Shown here piece by piece: positions 25,961 through 33,347 of a DNA stretch of 64,000 nucleotides. The stretch is taken from NCBI RefSeq assembly GCF_000724605.1, contig NZ_CP008802.1, positions 1 through 64,000 of the forward strand, read 5' to 3'. The notes beneath the pieces are model-generated. The model saw only the letters and a list, made by a program, of their open reading frames with translations, was not told the origin of the DNA and did not search any database. The translations under genes were made by a program, and so were the position numbers. This DNA is from Actinotignum schaalii (GTDB taxonomy: Bacteria > Actinomycetota > Actinomycetes > Actinomycetales > Actinomycetaceae). Within the stretch, counting starts at the first letter, position 1. Each line of letters starts with the position of its first letter.

Positions 25961-27127
25961 GTGACTGACTCGAGAATCACCCCGGACTCGCACACGCCCA
26001 TCCCCACCAAATGGGTGGGCCCCATTCACATCTCCGGCCCCGTCCTCAGCGGCGCCGTGGAAGTCCCGCTCGCCACCTACGAAACGCCGCTGTGGCCTTC
26101 GTGCAACCGCGGCGCGGACGTCTCGCGCATGGTGGAGGGCGGCATCCGCGTGTGCGTGGCCGATGAGCGCATGTCCCGTTCTGTGCTTTTTATTGCCGAC
26201 GACGCCGCGGCGGCTCTCCGCGCCGTCACCGAAATCGCGGCGCGGCGCTCCGAGTGGGAGCGGGTGGTGGCCGGGCAGTCGCGCTTCGCGCGCCTGCTGG
26301 ATATCCACCCCGAAGTGGTGGGGAATTTGCTTTTTGTGCGTTTCGAATTCTCCACCGGGGATGCCTCGGGCCACAATATGGCCACCCAGGCCGCCGAAGC
26401 ACTCATGGGCGCGATATTGGCGGTGTGCCCGGAGTTGGACTACGGCTCCATTTCCGGCAATTACTGCATTGATAAGAAACCCTCCGCCGTCAATGGGATT
26501 CTGGGGCGCGGGCGGCGCACCATCGCCGATATTTTTATTCCGGATGATGTGATCGCCCGGCGGCTGCGCAGTGATGCGCACCGGATTGCCGAATTGAATT
26601 ACCGCAAGAACTGGGTGGGCTCCACGCTGGCCGGGGCGGTGCGGTCGGCGAATGCCCACTACGCCAATATGCTGCTGGCGGTCTACCTGGCCACCGGGCA
26701 GGACGCCGCCAATATTGTGGAAGGCTCCCAGGGTTTCACCCACGTGGAAGAACGCGAAGGCGGGCTTTATGTGTCTTGCACCCTCCCGCATCTCATTGTG
26801 GGGACGGTGGGCAATGGCAAGGACCTGCCGGGAATCGAAGCGGTGATGGAGCGCATGGACCTGGCGGATCGCAGCCGGCCGGCCGGGGAAAATTCCCGAC
26901 GCCTGGCAGCCATGATCGCCGCCACCGTGCTGTGCGGGGAGCTATCCCTGCTGGCCGCGCAAACTAACCCGGGCGAGCTCATGCACGCGCACCGTAAATT
27001 TGAACGCGGCGGGGCACCCGCGCCGGCCAATAGTGCTTCTGTGAACAGTGTTTCCGTGAACGGTGTTCCGGCAGGGCAGCTCGGCGGCTCGGCGGGTGAA
27101 CAGCATTCACGTGGTGAGGAGGACTAA
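25961..27127 (+). CDS. mvaA: Hydroxymethylglutaryl-CoA reductase (class I type)
   Basis: 388 aa from GTG 25961. It reduces HMG-CoA to mevalonate, the committed step of the pathway. Conserved elements: YETPLWPS with the catalytic Glu, RFEFSTGDASGHNMATQ, the lysine block GNYCIDKKPSAVN (as in class I enzymes), and NPGELMHAHRK near the end with a candidate catalytic His. The last about 30 residues (NSASVNSVSVNGVPAG onward) are a repetitive tail made by copies of a GTGAAC-type motif. Its closeness to the cysteine transporter (5 bp) suggests read-through from that promoter. Confidence 0.92.
   Translation: MTDSRITPDSHTPIPTKWVGPIHISGPVLSGAVEVPLATYETPLWPSCNRGADVSRMVEGGIRVCVADERMSRSVLFIADDAAAALRAVTEIAARRSEWERVVAGQSRFARLLDIHPEVVGNLLFVRFEFSTGDASGHNMATQAAEALMGAILAVCPELDYGSISGNYCIDKKPSAVNGILGRGRRTIADIFIPDDVIARRLRSDAHRIAELNYRKNWVGSTLAGAVRSANAHYANMLLAVYLATGQDAANIVEGSQGFTHVEEREGGLYVSCTLPHLIVGTVGNGKDLPGIEAVMERMDLADRSRPAGENSRRLAAMIAATVLCGELSLLAAQTNPGELMHAHRKFERGGAPAPANSASVNSVSVNGVPAGQLGGSAGEQHSRGEED
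27041..27110 (+). repeat. GTGAAC-type repeats forming the end of mvaA
   Basis: GTGAACAGTGTTTCC (27041-27055), GTGAACGGTGTTCCG (27056-27070) and GTGAACAGCATTCAC (27096-27110) are variants of the GTRAAC-N3-GYTYAC palindrome. They encode the non-conserved C-terminal tail of the reductase. Confidence 0.6.
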
Positions 27128-28303
27128 GTGAATATCGGCATTGACGCACTGGCCTGCGCCACCTCGCATTACTGCCTGCCGCTCGCGGATATGGCGGAGG
27201 CCCTGGACGTGCCCGTGGGCAAATACCACGTGGGGCTCGGCCAAGAGCATATGAGCATCCCGGCCCTCGATGAGGACGCCGTCACCCTGGGGGCCCAGGC
27301 CGGGGCCCGCCTGCTGGCCGCCACCGGCACGGAGGGAATCCGCACCGTCATCTTCGCCACCGAATCCGGGGTGGATCAGTCGAAATCCGCCGGGGTTTTC
27401 CTGCATGCCCTCCTCGGGTTGCCGCGCCATGTGCGCACCGTGGAAATGAAAGAAGCCTGCTACGGCGGGACCGCTGCGCTGCAGAGCGCGCTCGGTATTG
27501 TGGCGCGCCACCCGAAAGAAAAAGTGCTGGTGATCGCCGCGGATATTGCCCGGTATGCGGCGGGCGGAGCTGGCGAACCCACCCAGGGCGCCGGCGCCGT
27601 GGCTTTCCTGGTGAGCGCGGAGCCGCGCCTGCTGAATATCCCCGCGGTAAGCGGCGTTTACACCGCCGATATTAATGACTTCTGGCGCCCGAATGATTCC
27701 AGCACCCCGCTGGTAGACGGCCACCTCTCCATGGACGCCTATATGGATGCCCTCACCGGGGCCTATGATGATTACCTCGCCCAGGGTGGTATTCCCGCAG
27801 CTCAACTGGCTCGTTTCGTGCACCACCAGCCCTTCGGGAAAATGGCCCGCAAAGCCCACGCCCGCCTCATGGCCCATACGGGCGACCCGCGCGGCGATGA
27901 GGTGATCGAAAGCGGCCTCACCTACGGGCGCCAGATAGGCAACTCCTATACGGCTGCCCTCTATATCGGTATCCTTTCCCTGCTCGGCACCGACCCGGCC
28001 GATCTGACCGATACTCCCATCGGGCTGTTCTCCTACGGCTCGGGAGCGGTGGCGGAATTCTTCACCGGCATCCCGGTGGCCGGCTACCGCGAGCGACTGC
28101 GGGAAACCGAGGCAGATGCGGAAGGCGTAGCCGCGATGCTGGCCGCACGCGAACCCATCGATTTCCCCACCTACCGCGTTTTGCACGGGGCCCTGCGCAC
28201 GGATTCCGCCGATTTTTCGACGCCGCCCCAGACCGCCGCGCCCTTCCGCTTCGCCGGGGTGAGTTCCGGGGTGCGCCAGTACGAGGCGCGGGTGGAGAAC
28301 TAA
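27128..28303 (+). CDS. mvaS: Hydroxymethylglutaryl-CoA synthase
   Basis: 391 aa from GTG 27128, directly after the mvaA stop. It condenses acetyl-CoA with acetoacetyl-CoA. The catalytic Cys111 is in MKEACYGGTAAL, the general-base region is YHVGLGQEHMSIP, and FVHHQPFGKMARKAH carries the active-site His. With mvaA and the genes at 15781-20066 it completes the pathway from acetoacetyl-CoA to DMAPP. One palindrome copy lies at 27647-27661. Confidence 0.94.
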   Translation: MNIGIDALACATSHYCLPLADMAEALDVPVGKYHVGLGQEHMSIPALDEDAVTLGAQAGARLLAATGTEGIRTVIFATESGVDQSKSAGVFLHALLGLPRHVRTVEMKEACYGGTAALQSALGIVARHPKEKVLVIAADIARYAAGGAGEPTQGAGAVAFLVSAEPRLLNIPAVSGVYTADINDFWRPNDSSTPLVDGHLSMDAYMDALTGAYDDYLAQGGIPAAQLARFVHHQPFGKMARKAHARLMAHTGDPRGDEVIESGLTYGRQIGNSYTAALYIGILSLLGTDPADLTDTPIGLFSYGSGAVAEFFTGIPVAGYRERLRETEADAEGVAAMLAAREPIDFPTYRVLHGALRTDSADFSTPPQTAAPFRFAGVSSGVRQYEARVEN

Positions 28304-28358
28304 TACGCCAAGCCCGAGCGATACCGGAGCTCAAACTCAGGGCGCAGCCGCGCGCCAC

Positions 28359-28373
28359 GTGAACAGTGCTTGC
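28359..28373 (+). repeat. Palindrome-family copy upstream of hemQ
   Basis: GTGAACAGTGCTTGC is an intergenic member of the GTRAAC-N3-GYTYAC family, 55 bp after the mvaS stop. The rest of 28304-28585 contains one dispersed GTCGTCGTACC repeat and the hemQ ribosome-binding site, and no gene. Confidence 0.5.
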
Positions 28374-28393
28374 GGGTGGGGGAGTGGAAACGG

Positions 28394-28410
28394 GGCGGCG
28401 TCGTCGTACC
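28394..28410 (+). repeat. Dispersed repeat GGCGGCGTCGTCGTACC (copy 1)
   Basis: Exact 17-mer in the mvaS-hemQ gap. Exact copies recur at 31482-31498 (reverse) and 43942-43958; close variants lie at 47298, 49663, 51324, 54329 and 62934. Confidence 0.65.
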
Positions 28411-28585
28411 AAGATGGCGACACCCACATGTGCGGCGCCCCGCAAAATAATCGTCTGTCGCGTCGAAACTCGGCGATACTGGAGGGGAGCCACCCGCGCC
28501 GCGCCGGGCGAAAATCGGCAGTCTCCGAAATCTGATACAGTTTTTCTGCGCGTGTCAAGTGACGAAAGACTTAGGAGACAGTACG

Positions 28586-29323
28586 ATGGGGAACATGACT
28601 CAACGACCCGCAGATGTGGAACCGAACTGGAGCGTCTCCGGCGGCGACCACCATCCTGATACCGAATACACGATTTACACAGTTGTTCATCGCCCGGCCG
28701 GCAGCCCGGCCCCCGCGGATCTTTCGAATGCCACGGCGCGCATCGATGACGTTATTGCCGCGCATCCGGAGGTTACCCTGCGTGGCTTCTACGATCTGTC
28801 CAATTTGCATGAGCATGCCGATCTCATGGTGTGGGTGCACGGGAAGGACCTCGCCCCGCTCCAGGATTTCATGCGTGATCTGCGTACCACGCCGCTGTTC
28901 GAAAACCTCGACGTGACCTGGCAGGTTCCCGGCGTGCACGTGGCCGCGGAATTCAACCGTATGCATGCGCCGGCCTTCCTGGTGGGCGATAAGCCGCTGA
29001 CCTGGCTGTGCACCTACCCCTTCGTGCGGCACGCCGATTGGTACCTCATGGACGGCAAGGAACGCGCCGTACACCTGCGCGAACACGGTATGGCGGCCTC
29101 GAAATTTGAGGGGATCCTCGCCAATACGGTGGCGTGCTTCGGGATGTCGAATTACGAGTGGATGCTCGCATTCGAAGCCGAAGATCCCACCCAGATTGTG
29201 GATCTCATGCGCGCCATGCGCTACACCCAGGCGCGGCGCTGGATGAAGCACGAAACGCCCTTCTTCTTCGGGCGGCGGTGCGAAACCAGCGAGCTCGCCA
29301 AGATTCTGCGCTACGAAGCCTAA
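28586..29323 (+). CDS. hemQ: Coproheme decarboxylase HemQ (chlorite-dismutase family)
   Basis: 245 aa from ATG 28586 with AGGAGA upstream; a GTG at 28559 is less likely. It performs the last step of the Gram-positive haem route, decarboxylating coproheme to haem b. Typical blocks: TIYTVVHRP, RGFYDLSNLHEHADLMVWVHG, YPFVRHADWYLMDGKERAVHLREHG (haem-pocket His) and ETPFFFGRR. It is followed by the ferrochelatase of the same route. Its stop codon lies inside the first unit of a palindrome array. Confidence 0.93.
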   Translation: MGNMTQRPADVEPNWSVSGGDHHPDTEYTIYTVVHRPAGSPAPADLSNATARIDDVIAAHPEVTLRGFYDLSNLHEHADLMVWVHGKDLAPLQDFMRDLRTTPLFENLDVTWQVPGVHVAAEFNRMHAPAFLVGDKPLTWLCTYPFVRHADWYLMDGKERAVHLREHGMAASKFEGILANTVACFGMSNYEWMLAFEAEDPTQIVDLMRAMRYTQARRWMKHETPFFFGRRCETSELAKILRYEA

Positions 29324-29449
29324 ACGGTGCTTACGCCGTAAACGGCGTTTACGGAGAAGCAGCGTTTACGGATAAGAATCGGTGACGCACCGTCACCGAG
29401 TAAACAGCGCTCGCGCAATAAGCAATGTTTACGGATAAGCAGCGCTTAC
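29320..29449 (+). repeat. Array of 15-bp palindromes between hemQ and hemH
   Basis: Seven units related to GTAAAC-NNN-GTTTAC: a first copy at 29320-29334, a palindromic GTAAACGGCGTTTAC at 29338-29352, and others at 29355-29369, 29400-29414, 29418-29432 and 29435-29449. A separate palindrome GGTGACG-CAC-CGTCACC lies at 29381-29397. Units repeat every 17-18 bp. The array ends 2 bp before the hemH ribosome-binding site AGGAG (29452-29456). It could be an operator array, an RNA element or an expanding repeat. Confidence 0.7.
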
Positions 29450-29460
29450 ACAGGAGATTC

Positions 29461-30726
29461 ATGGACTACCAAAGCCAACAGACCAGCGCCGCCCTGGTGG
29501 CCGAACGGAAAGCTCCGCGTGCCACGCGCATCACCCGCGCCCCGGGCGAGCATATTCTCGCGGGAAGCCCCGCGGTGCAGCACGCCGCCGCGCGCGGGGA
29601 GCACTGGGTGAGCGAACCGACCGCTTACGATGCCATCGTGCTCGCCTCTTTCGGTGGGCCCAACGGCCAGGAGGACGTGCTGCCCTTCCTGCGCAACGTC
29701 ACGGCGGGGCGCGGCATCCCGGATGACCGCCTCGAAGAAGTGGCGGTGCACTACCGCCTCAACGGGGGCAGCTCGCCGATCAACGGGCAAAACGCGGCGC
29801 TGCGTGCCCGCCTGGAAAGTGAGCTCGCCCGGCGCGGCCACAATATTCCCGTCTACTGGGGCAACCGCAATTGGGAACCCTATATTTGGGAAGTGGTGCG
29901 CGAGGCGTACGAGGATGGCCACCGCACCCTGCTGGCGGTGCCGACCTCGGCGTATTCGGGATATTCCTCCTGCCGCCAGTACCGGGAGGATTTCGCGGAC
30001 GCGCTCGAATACGCGCAGATCCCCGAGGATATGCGGGTGGACAAACTGCGGGAATTCTTCGATCATCCCGGTTTCGTGATGCCCTTTATTGATGGCCTCG
30101 CGGCCGCCTACACCCAGATGCGGGAGCGCGGTTTCGCCGCTGAGGAGATCGAAGTCCTCTTCACCACGCATTCCATTCCCAACCGCGCCAATGAGCTTTC
30201 CGGCCCGCCCGAGCTGGGCGGCGGGCTCTACCTGCGCCAGCACGAAGCGGTGCGCGATGCTATCCGCAATGCGGTGGAGGAGCAGGTGGGGGCGCACCTG
30301 AGCTGGCAGATGGTCTTCCAGTCGCGTTCCGGCCCGCCGCATATTCCGTGGCTGGAACCGGATATTAATGATGTTATCGAAACTCTGCCGGGGCGCGGGC
30401 GGCGGGCCGTCGTCGTCGTTCCTATCGGTTTTGTTTCCGATCATATGGAAGTGCTGTGGGACCTCGATAATGAGGCGCGGGCCACGGCGCAGCAATGCGG
30501 CCTGGCTTTCGCGCGGGTCTCCACCCCGGAAGAGCATCCGGCTTTCGTGGCCGGGCTGGCTGACCTGGTGGAGGAGCGCCTGGAGGGGCGTCCGCGCGCG
30601 CAGCGGGCCCACCTCACTGAGATGGGCCCGTGGTTCGATCTGTGCCCGGCGCATTCGTGCCGGAATCCGCACCTACCCGAGCTGCGCGCCATTGGCGGCT
30701 TCATCGGGGAAGGCGTGGACGCGTAA
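29461..30726 (+). CDS. hemH: Coproporphyrin ferrochelatase
   Basis: 421 aa from ATG 29461 (AGGAG upstream). It inserts Fe2+ into coproporphyrin III ahead of HemQ. YDAIVLASFGGPNG starts the chelatase fold after a non-conserved 45-residue leader. FTTHSIP carries the metal-binding His. An internal Cys (GYSSCRQYRED) and two near the end (DLCPAHSCRN) resemble the Cys ligands of the [2Fe-2S] cluster of actinobacterial ferrochelatases. The stop abuts the convergent orn stop with no gap. Confidence 0.92.
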   Translation: MDYQSQQTSAALVAERKAPRATRITRAPGEHILAGSPAVQHAAARGEHWVSEPTAYDAIVLASFGGPNGQEDVLPFLRNVTAGRGIPDDRLEEVAVHYRLNGGSSPINGQNAALRARLESELARRGHNIPVYWGNRNWEPYIWEVVREAYEDGHRTLLAVPTSAYSGYSSCRQYREDFADALEYAQIPEDMRVDKLREFFDHPGFVMPFIDGLAAAYTQMRERGFAAEEIEVLFTTHSIPNRANELSGPPELGGGLYLRQHEAVRDAIRNAVEEQVGAHLSWQMVFQSRSGPPHIPWLEPDINDVIETLPGRGRRAVVVVPIGFVSDHMEVLWDLDNEARATAQQCGLAFARVSTPEEHPAFVAGLADLVEERLEGRPRAQRAHLTEMGPWFDLCPAHSCRNPHLPELRAIGGFIGEGVDA

Positions 30727-31422
30727 TTATTCGGCGGCTGCGGCGGTGCCGGCGGTTGCGGTGCCGGTAGCGCTGCTATCTCCGGCCGCGGTTTCTCCGG
30801 CACCACCCGCCAACCGCTTCGTTTCGCCTTCCACGCTGCGGGCAGCCTGCTGGGCGACCTCGGTCTCCACGCTTTCCGGGAAGAGCATCGCGCGGTAATA
30901 GCGCAGCTCGTCGATGGAATCGTAAATATCACCGAGCGCCCGGTGGTGCCCGAACTTCTCCGGTGACACAAAATACGCCTTCGGGTACCAGCGCTTCGTC
31001 AGCTCCTTAATGGAGGAGACGTCAATAATGCGATAGTGGAGGTAATCGACCAGCTCAGGCATGTATTCGATGAGGAACGTCTTATCGGTCCCCACCGAAT
31101 TACCGCCCAGCGGCGCCTTACCCTCCGGCACCCGCTCCTTGAGATAAGCAAGCACCTGGCTCTGCGCCTCGGCCACGCTCACCCCGGTCTCCCATTCGTT
31201 AATAAGACCGGACGAGGTATGCATATCGCGCACAAAATCATTCATCTGCGCGACCGCCGCATCGGAGGGCTTAATAATAATATCGATGCCCGCGTCCACC
31301 GGCTGGAGGTCGCCGTCCGTCACAACAACGGAAATCTCCACCAGCTCATCAACGCGGGGATCCAAGCCTGTCATTTCGCAATCGATCCAGACAATCGGAT
31401 CGTTCAGATCGTGGTAACTCAC
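30727..31422 (-). CDS. orn: Oligoribonuclease
   Basis: 231 aa DEDDh 3'-5' exoribonuclease that clears 2-5 nt RNA fragments, including pGpG from c-di-GMP turnover. WIDCEMTGLD holds Asp14 and Glu16, GHHRALGDIYDSI the catalytic His and Asp. The core is about 190 residues; the last 40 are an Ala/Thr/Gly-rich tail. It converges head-on with hemH without spacer. Confidence 0.95.
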   Translation of the reverse strand: MSYHDLNDPIVWIDCEMTGLDPRVDELVEISVVVTDGDLQPVDAGIDIIIKPSDAAVAQMNDFVRDMHTSSGLINEWETGVSVAEAQSQVLAYLKERVPEGKAPLGGNSVGTDKTFLIEYMPELVDYLHYRIIDVSSIKELTKRWYPKAYFVSPEKFGHHRALGDIYDSIDELRYYRAMLFPESVETEVAQQAARSVEGETKRLAGGAGETAAGDSSATGTATAGTAAAAE

Positions 31423-31481
31423 CCCTCCATTCTAAGCGCACGCGCGCGGGCGGGCGCGGGCGGTCCGCGTGGGGAAGGGAT

Positions 31482-31498
31482 GGTACGACGACGCCGCC
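31482..31498 (-). repeat. Dispersed repeat GGCGGCGTCGTCGTACC (copy 2)
   Basis: Exact copy on the minus strand, 60 bp upstream of orn, within a longer context CCAGCTGGCGG...ACCATCCC. The same flanks recur in variant form at 47292-47320. Confidence 0.65.
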
Positions 31499-31543
31499 AG
31501 CTGGCAGGCGGTAATTCCGCTACAGAGCGGCTCCATCCACGAG

Positions 31544-31616
31544 CGCCCCCGAAAGGATTCGAACCTTCGACCGACGGATTAGAAGTCCGGTGCTCTATCC
31601 ACTGAGCTACAGGGGC
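31544..31616 (-). tRNA. tRNA-Arg (anticodon TCT)
   Basis: The minus strand folds as a 73-nt cloverleaf. The acceptor GCCCCTG pairs with CGGGGGC and is followed by discriminator G. The D-arm is GCTCAGTGGATAGAGC, the anticodon loop CTTCTAA gives TCT, and the T-arm is GAAGGTTCGAATCCTTT. CCA is not encoded. It decodes AGA and possibly AGG, rare codons in a GC-rich genome. Confidence 0.95.
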
Positions 31617-31644
31617 CTGGCGCGCGCCCGGCACAATATGTAAC

Positions 31645-31704
31645 GAACTTTCACAATTCGCAATGAACTATCACGATGCGGAAAGAACGATCACGTTGCG
31701 CAGA
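31645..31704 (+). repeat. Three tandem 20-bp repeats upstream of the GTPase pair
   Basis: Units GAACTTTCACAATTCGCAAT (31645-31664), GAACTATCACGATGCGGAAA (31665-31684) and GAACGATCACGTTGCGCAGA (31685-31704) share GAACNWTCACRWTKCG at exact 20-bp spacing, so the motif falls on one face of the helix. They lie in the shared upstream region of the tRNA (leftward) and the GTPase operon (rightward) and may be regulator sites. Confidence 0.65.
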
Positions 31705-31782
31705 AGCGGCGCTCTTAATGTACCCGAATCGGCGGCGCGGTTAAAACTACGCGCCCGCGTCAAAATAGTGAACAATAGAGGG

Positions 31783-33327
31783 GTGGCTCAATATCGTGAT
31801 GTTCCTCGTCTCATCGCTCGCACTATCGACGCGCTCGATAAAGCGCGCTTCCCCCTTGCCCTACCCGGCTCGCGCGATATCGAAGCCGAGCGCACCCAGC
31901 TCATCACCCAGCTAAAAAACCGGGTGCTCCCGCGGATGGAACGGGAAGCCACCCCGGCGGTGGTGGTGCTCGGCGGCTCCTCGGGGGCCGGGAAATCCAC
32001 CCTCTTCAATTCGCTTTTCGGCGAAGAACTCTCCGCCGCCTCGGTGCTGCGCCCCACCACCCGCACCCCGGTGATCGCCGTGCACCCGGATGACGCCCCG
32101 CTCCTGGACGGCCACGTGCTCACTACCCTGGCGGAGGTCCGCGAAAGTGCCGGGGCAATCCCCGGGCTGGTGCTGGTAGATGCCCCCGATCTTGATTCCG
32201 TGGATGCCGATAACCGCGCCCTGGCCCGCACCCTCCTCAATAGCGCCGACCTGTGGATTTTTGTGACCACCGCATCCCGATACGGGGATGCCACCGCCTG
32301 GTCGGTGCTCACCGATGCGCATGGGCGCGGGGTGACCACCGCGGTGGTGCTCAACCGGGTTCCGGCCAGCGCCACGCCCACGGTGCGCGCGGATCTGGCG
32401 CGCCGTATGGAAAGCTCCGGGCTGGGCGACTCCCCGCTCCTCATCGTGGCCGATAACGGCCCCACCGCCGGGCTCCTTCCCCCCGCCAGCGTTGCCGAGC
32501 TGCGCCAGTGGCTCGAATCCATGTCTGAAACCGGCTTCGGCCAGGCGCTCATTACCCGCGCGGATGCCGCCATGTTCCCGCATATGGGCGAACGCCTGGA
32601 ACACATCGCCGCCGCGGTGGAAATGCAGGCGGAAGCCGTGGAGCACCTGCGCTCTGTGGTAGAGCAATCCGCTACCGCCCCGCGCGAGGCCCTGCGCAAA
32701 GCCGCCCTCAGCGGCCGCTTCGGGGCCGGAGCCCCCACCACCGCCTGGCTTTCCGCAGCATCGAGCGGCGGGCCGCTGGCCGGCATCAACCCGGCCGCCA
32801 CCCCCGGCCTGGGCGCGCGCGGGCGCACCGGGGCCCGCGACGCCGCCATGACCACCGTCTTCGAAGCGGTGCGCACCGCCGCGGACGTTACCCTCACCCA
32901 ACAGCTCAGCGAGATCGCCGAGGCAATTCTCACCTCCTGGGCCGGCGGAGTCATTGACACCCGCGAACTCGCGGCACAGGCCCGCGCCGCCCTCGACTTG
33001 GACGCCATCCGTTTCCGCGCCTTCTCTGCCTGGATGAGCTACCTCAAGGGCGCCGCCAGTGCCGCGCCGCTCAACCGTTGGTTCGGCACCGCCGGGATGG
33101 CCGCGGTGCTGGGCGCCGCAGCGGGGGGAGTGAACGGGGCGCGCCCCCTGGCCGAAGGACTCTACCGGGGCGGGGCGGAGCGCGAGGCCCGCGAAGAACT
33201 CGCCCGGCTCCTCGACGGGGCCCTCACCGAAGTCACGGACGTATTCCTCAGCCAGCTCGGGGATGTGGAGCTCGGTTCGGGGCGCACGCTCCGGCTGCGC
33301 GCCGTCGAATTCAAAGACAGGTTCTAG
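31783..33327 (+). CDS. Dynamin-like GTPase, first of a pair
   Basis: 514 aa from GTG 31783; the frame is open to ATG 31663, but those 40 residues are encoded by the repeat and promoter region and look non-conserved. P-loop GGSSGAGKSTLFNSLFG is near residue 66, the switch/G3 site is DAPDLDS, and the G4-like site is VVLNRVP. The C-terminal half is helical with a glycine/alanine hydrophobic patch (GTAGMAAVLGAAAGGV). Such pairs are annotated as dynamin-family or YfjP-like GTPases in actinobacteria; Streptomyces DynA/DynB, which stabilise division rings, are a possible analogy. Membrane role is inferred. Confidence 0.72.
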   Translation: MAQYRDVPRLIARTIDALDKARFPLALPGSRDIEAERTQLITQLKNRVLPRMEREATPAVVVLGGSSGAGKSTLFNSLFGEELSAASVLRPTTRTPVIAVHPDDAPLLDGHVLTTLAEVRESAGAIPGLVLVDAPDLDSVDADNRALARTLLNSADLWIFVTTASRYGDATAWSVLTDAHGRGVTTAVVLNRVPASATPTVRADLARRMESSGLGDSPLLIVADNGPTAGLLPPASVAELRQWLESMSETGFGQALITRADAAMFPHMGERLEHIAAAVEMQAEAVEHLRSVVEQSATAPREALRKAALSGRFGAGAPTTAWLSAASSGGPLAGINPAATPGLGARGRTGARDAAMTTVFEAVRTAADVTLTQQLSEIAEAILTSWAGGVIDTRELAAQARAALDLDAIRFRAFSAWMSYLKGAASAAPLNRWFGTAGMAAVLGAAAGGVNGARPLAEGLYRGGAEREAREELARLLDGALTEVTDVFLSQLGDVELGSGRTLRLRAVEFKDRF

Positions 33328-33347
33328 TGGAGGAAGGGAAGAAGCTC

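Noticed and set aside
29320-29449. CRISPR array
   Set aside because: Units are 15-18 bp palindromes without unique spacers of 30 bp or more, and no cas genes are present.
31663-31782. ATG 31663 as start of the first GTPase
   Set aside because: The 40 added residues are encoded by tandem DNA repeats and promoter-like sequence; GTG 31783 begins the plausible conserved part.
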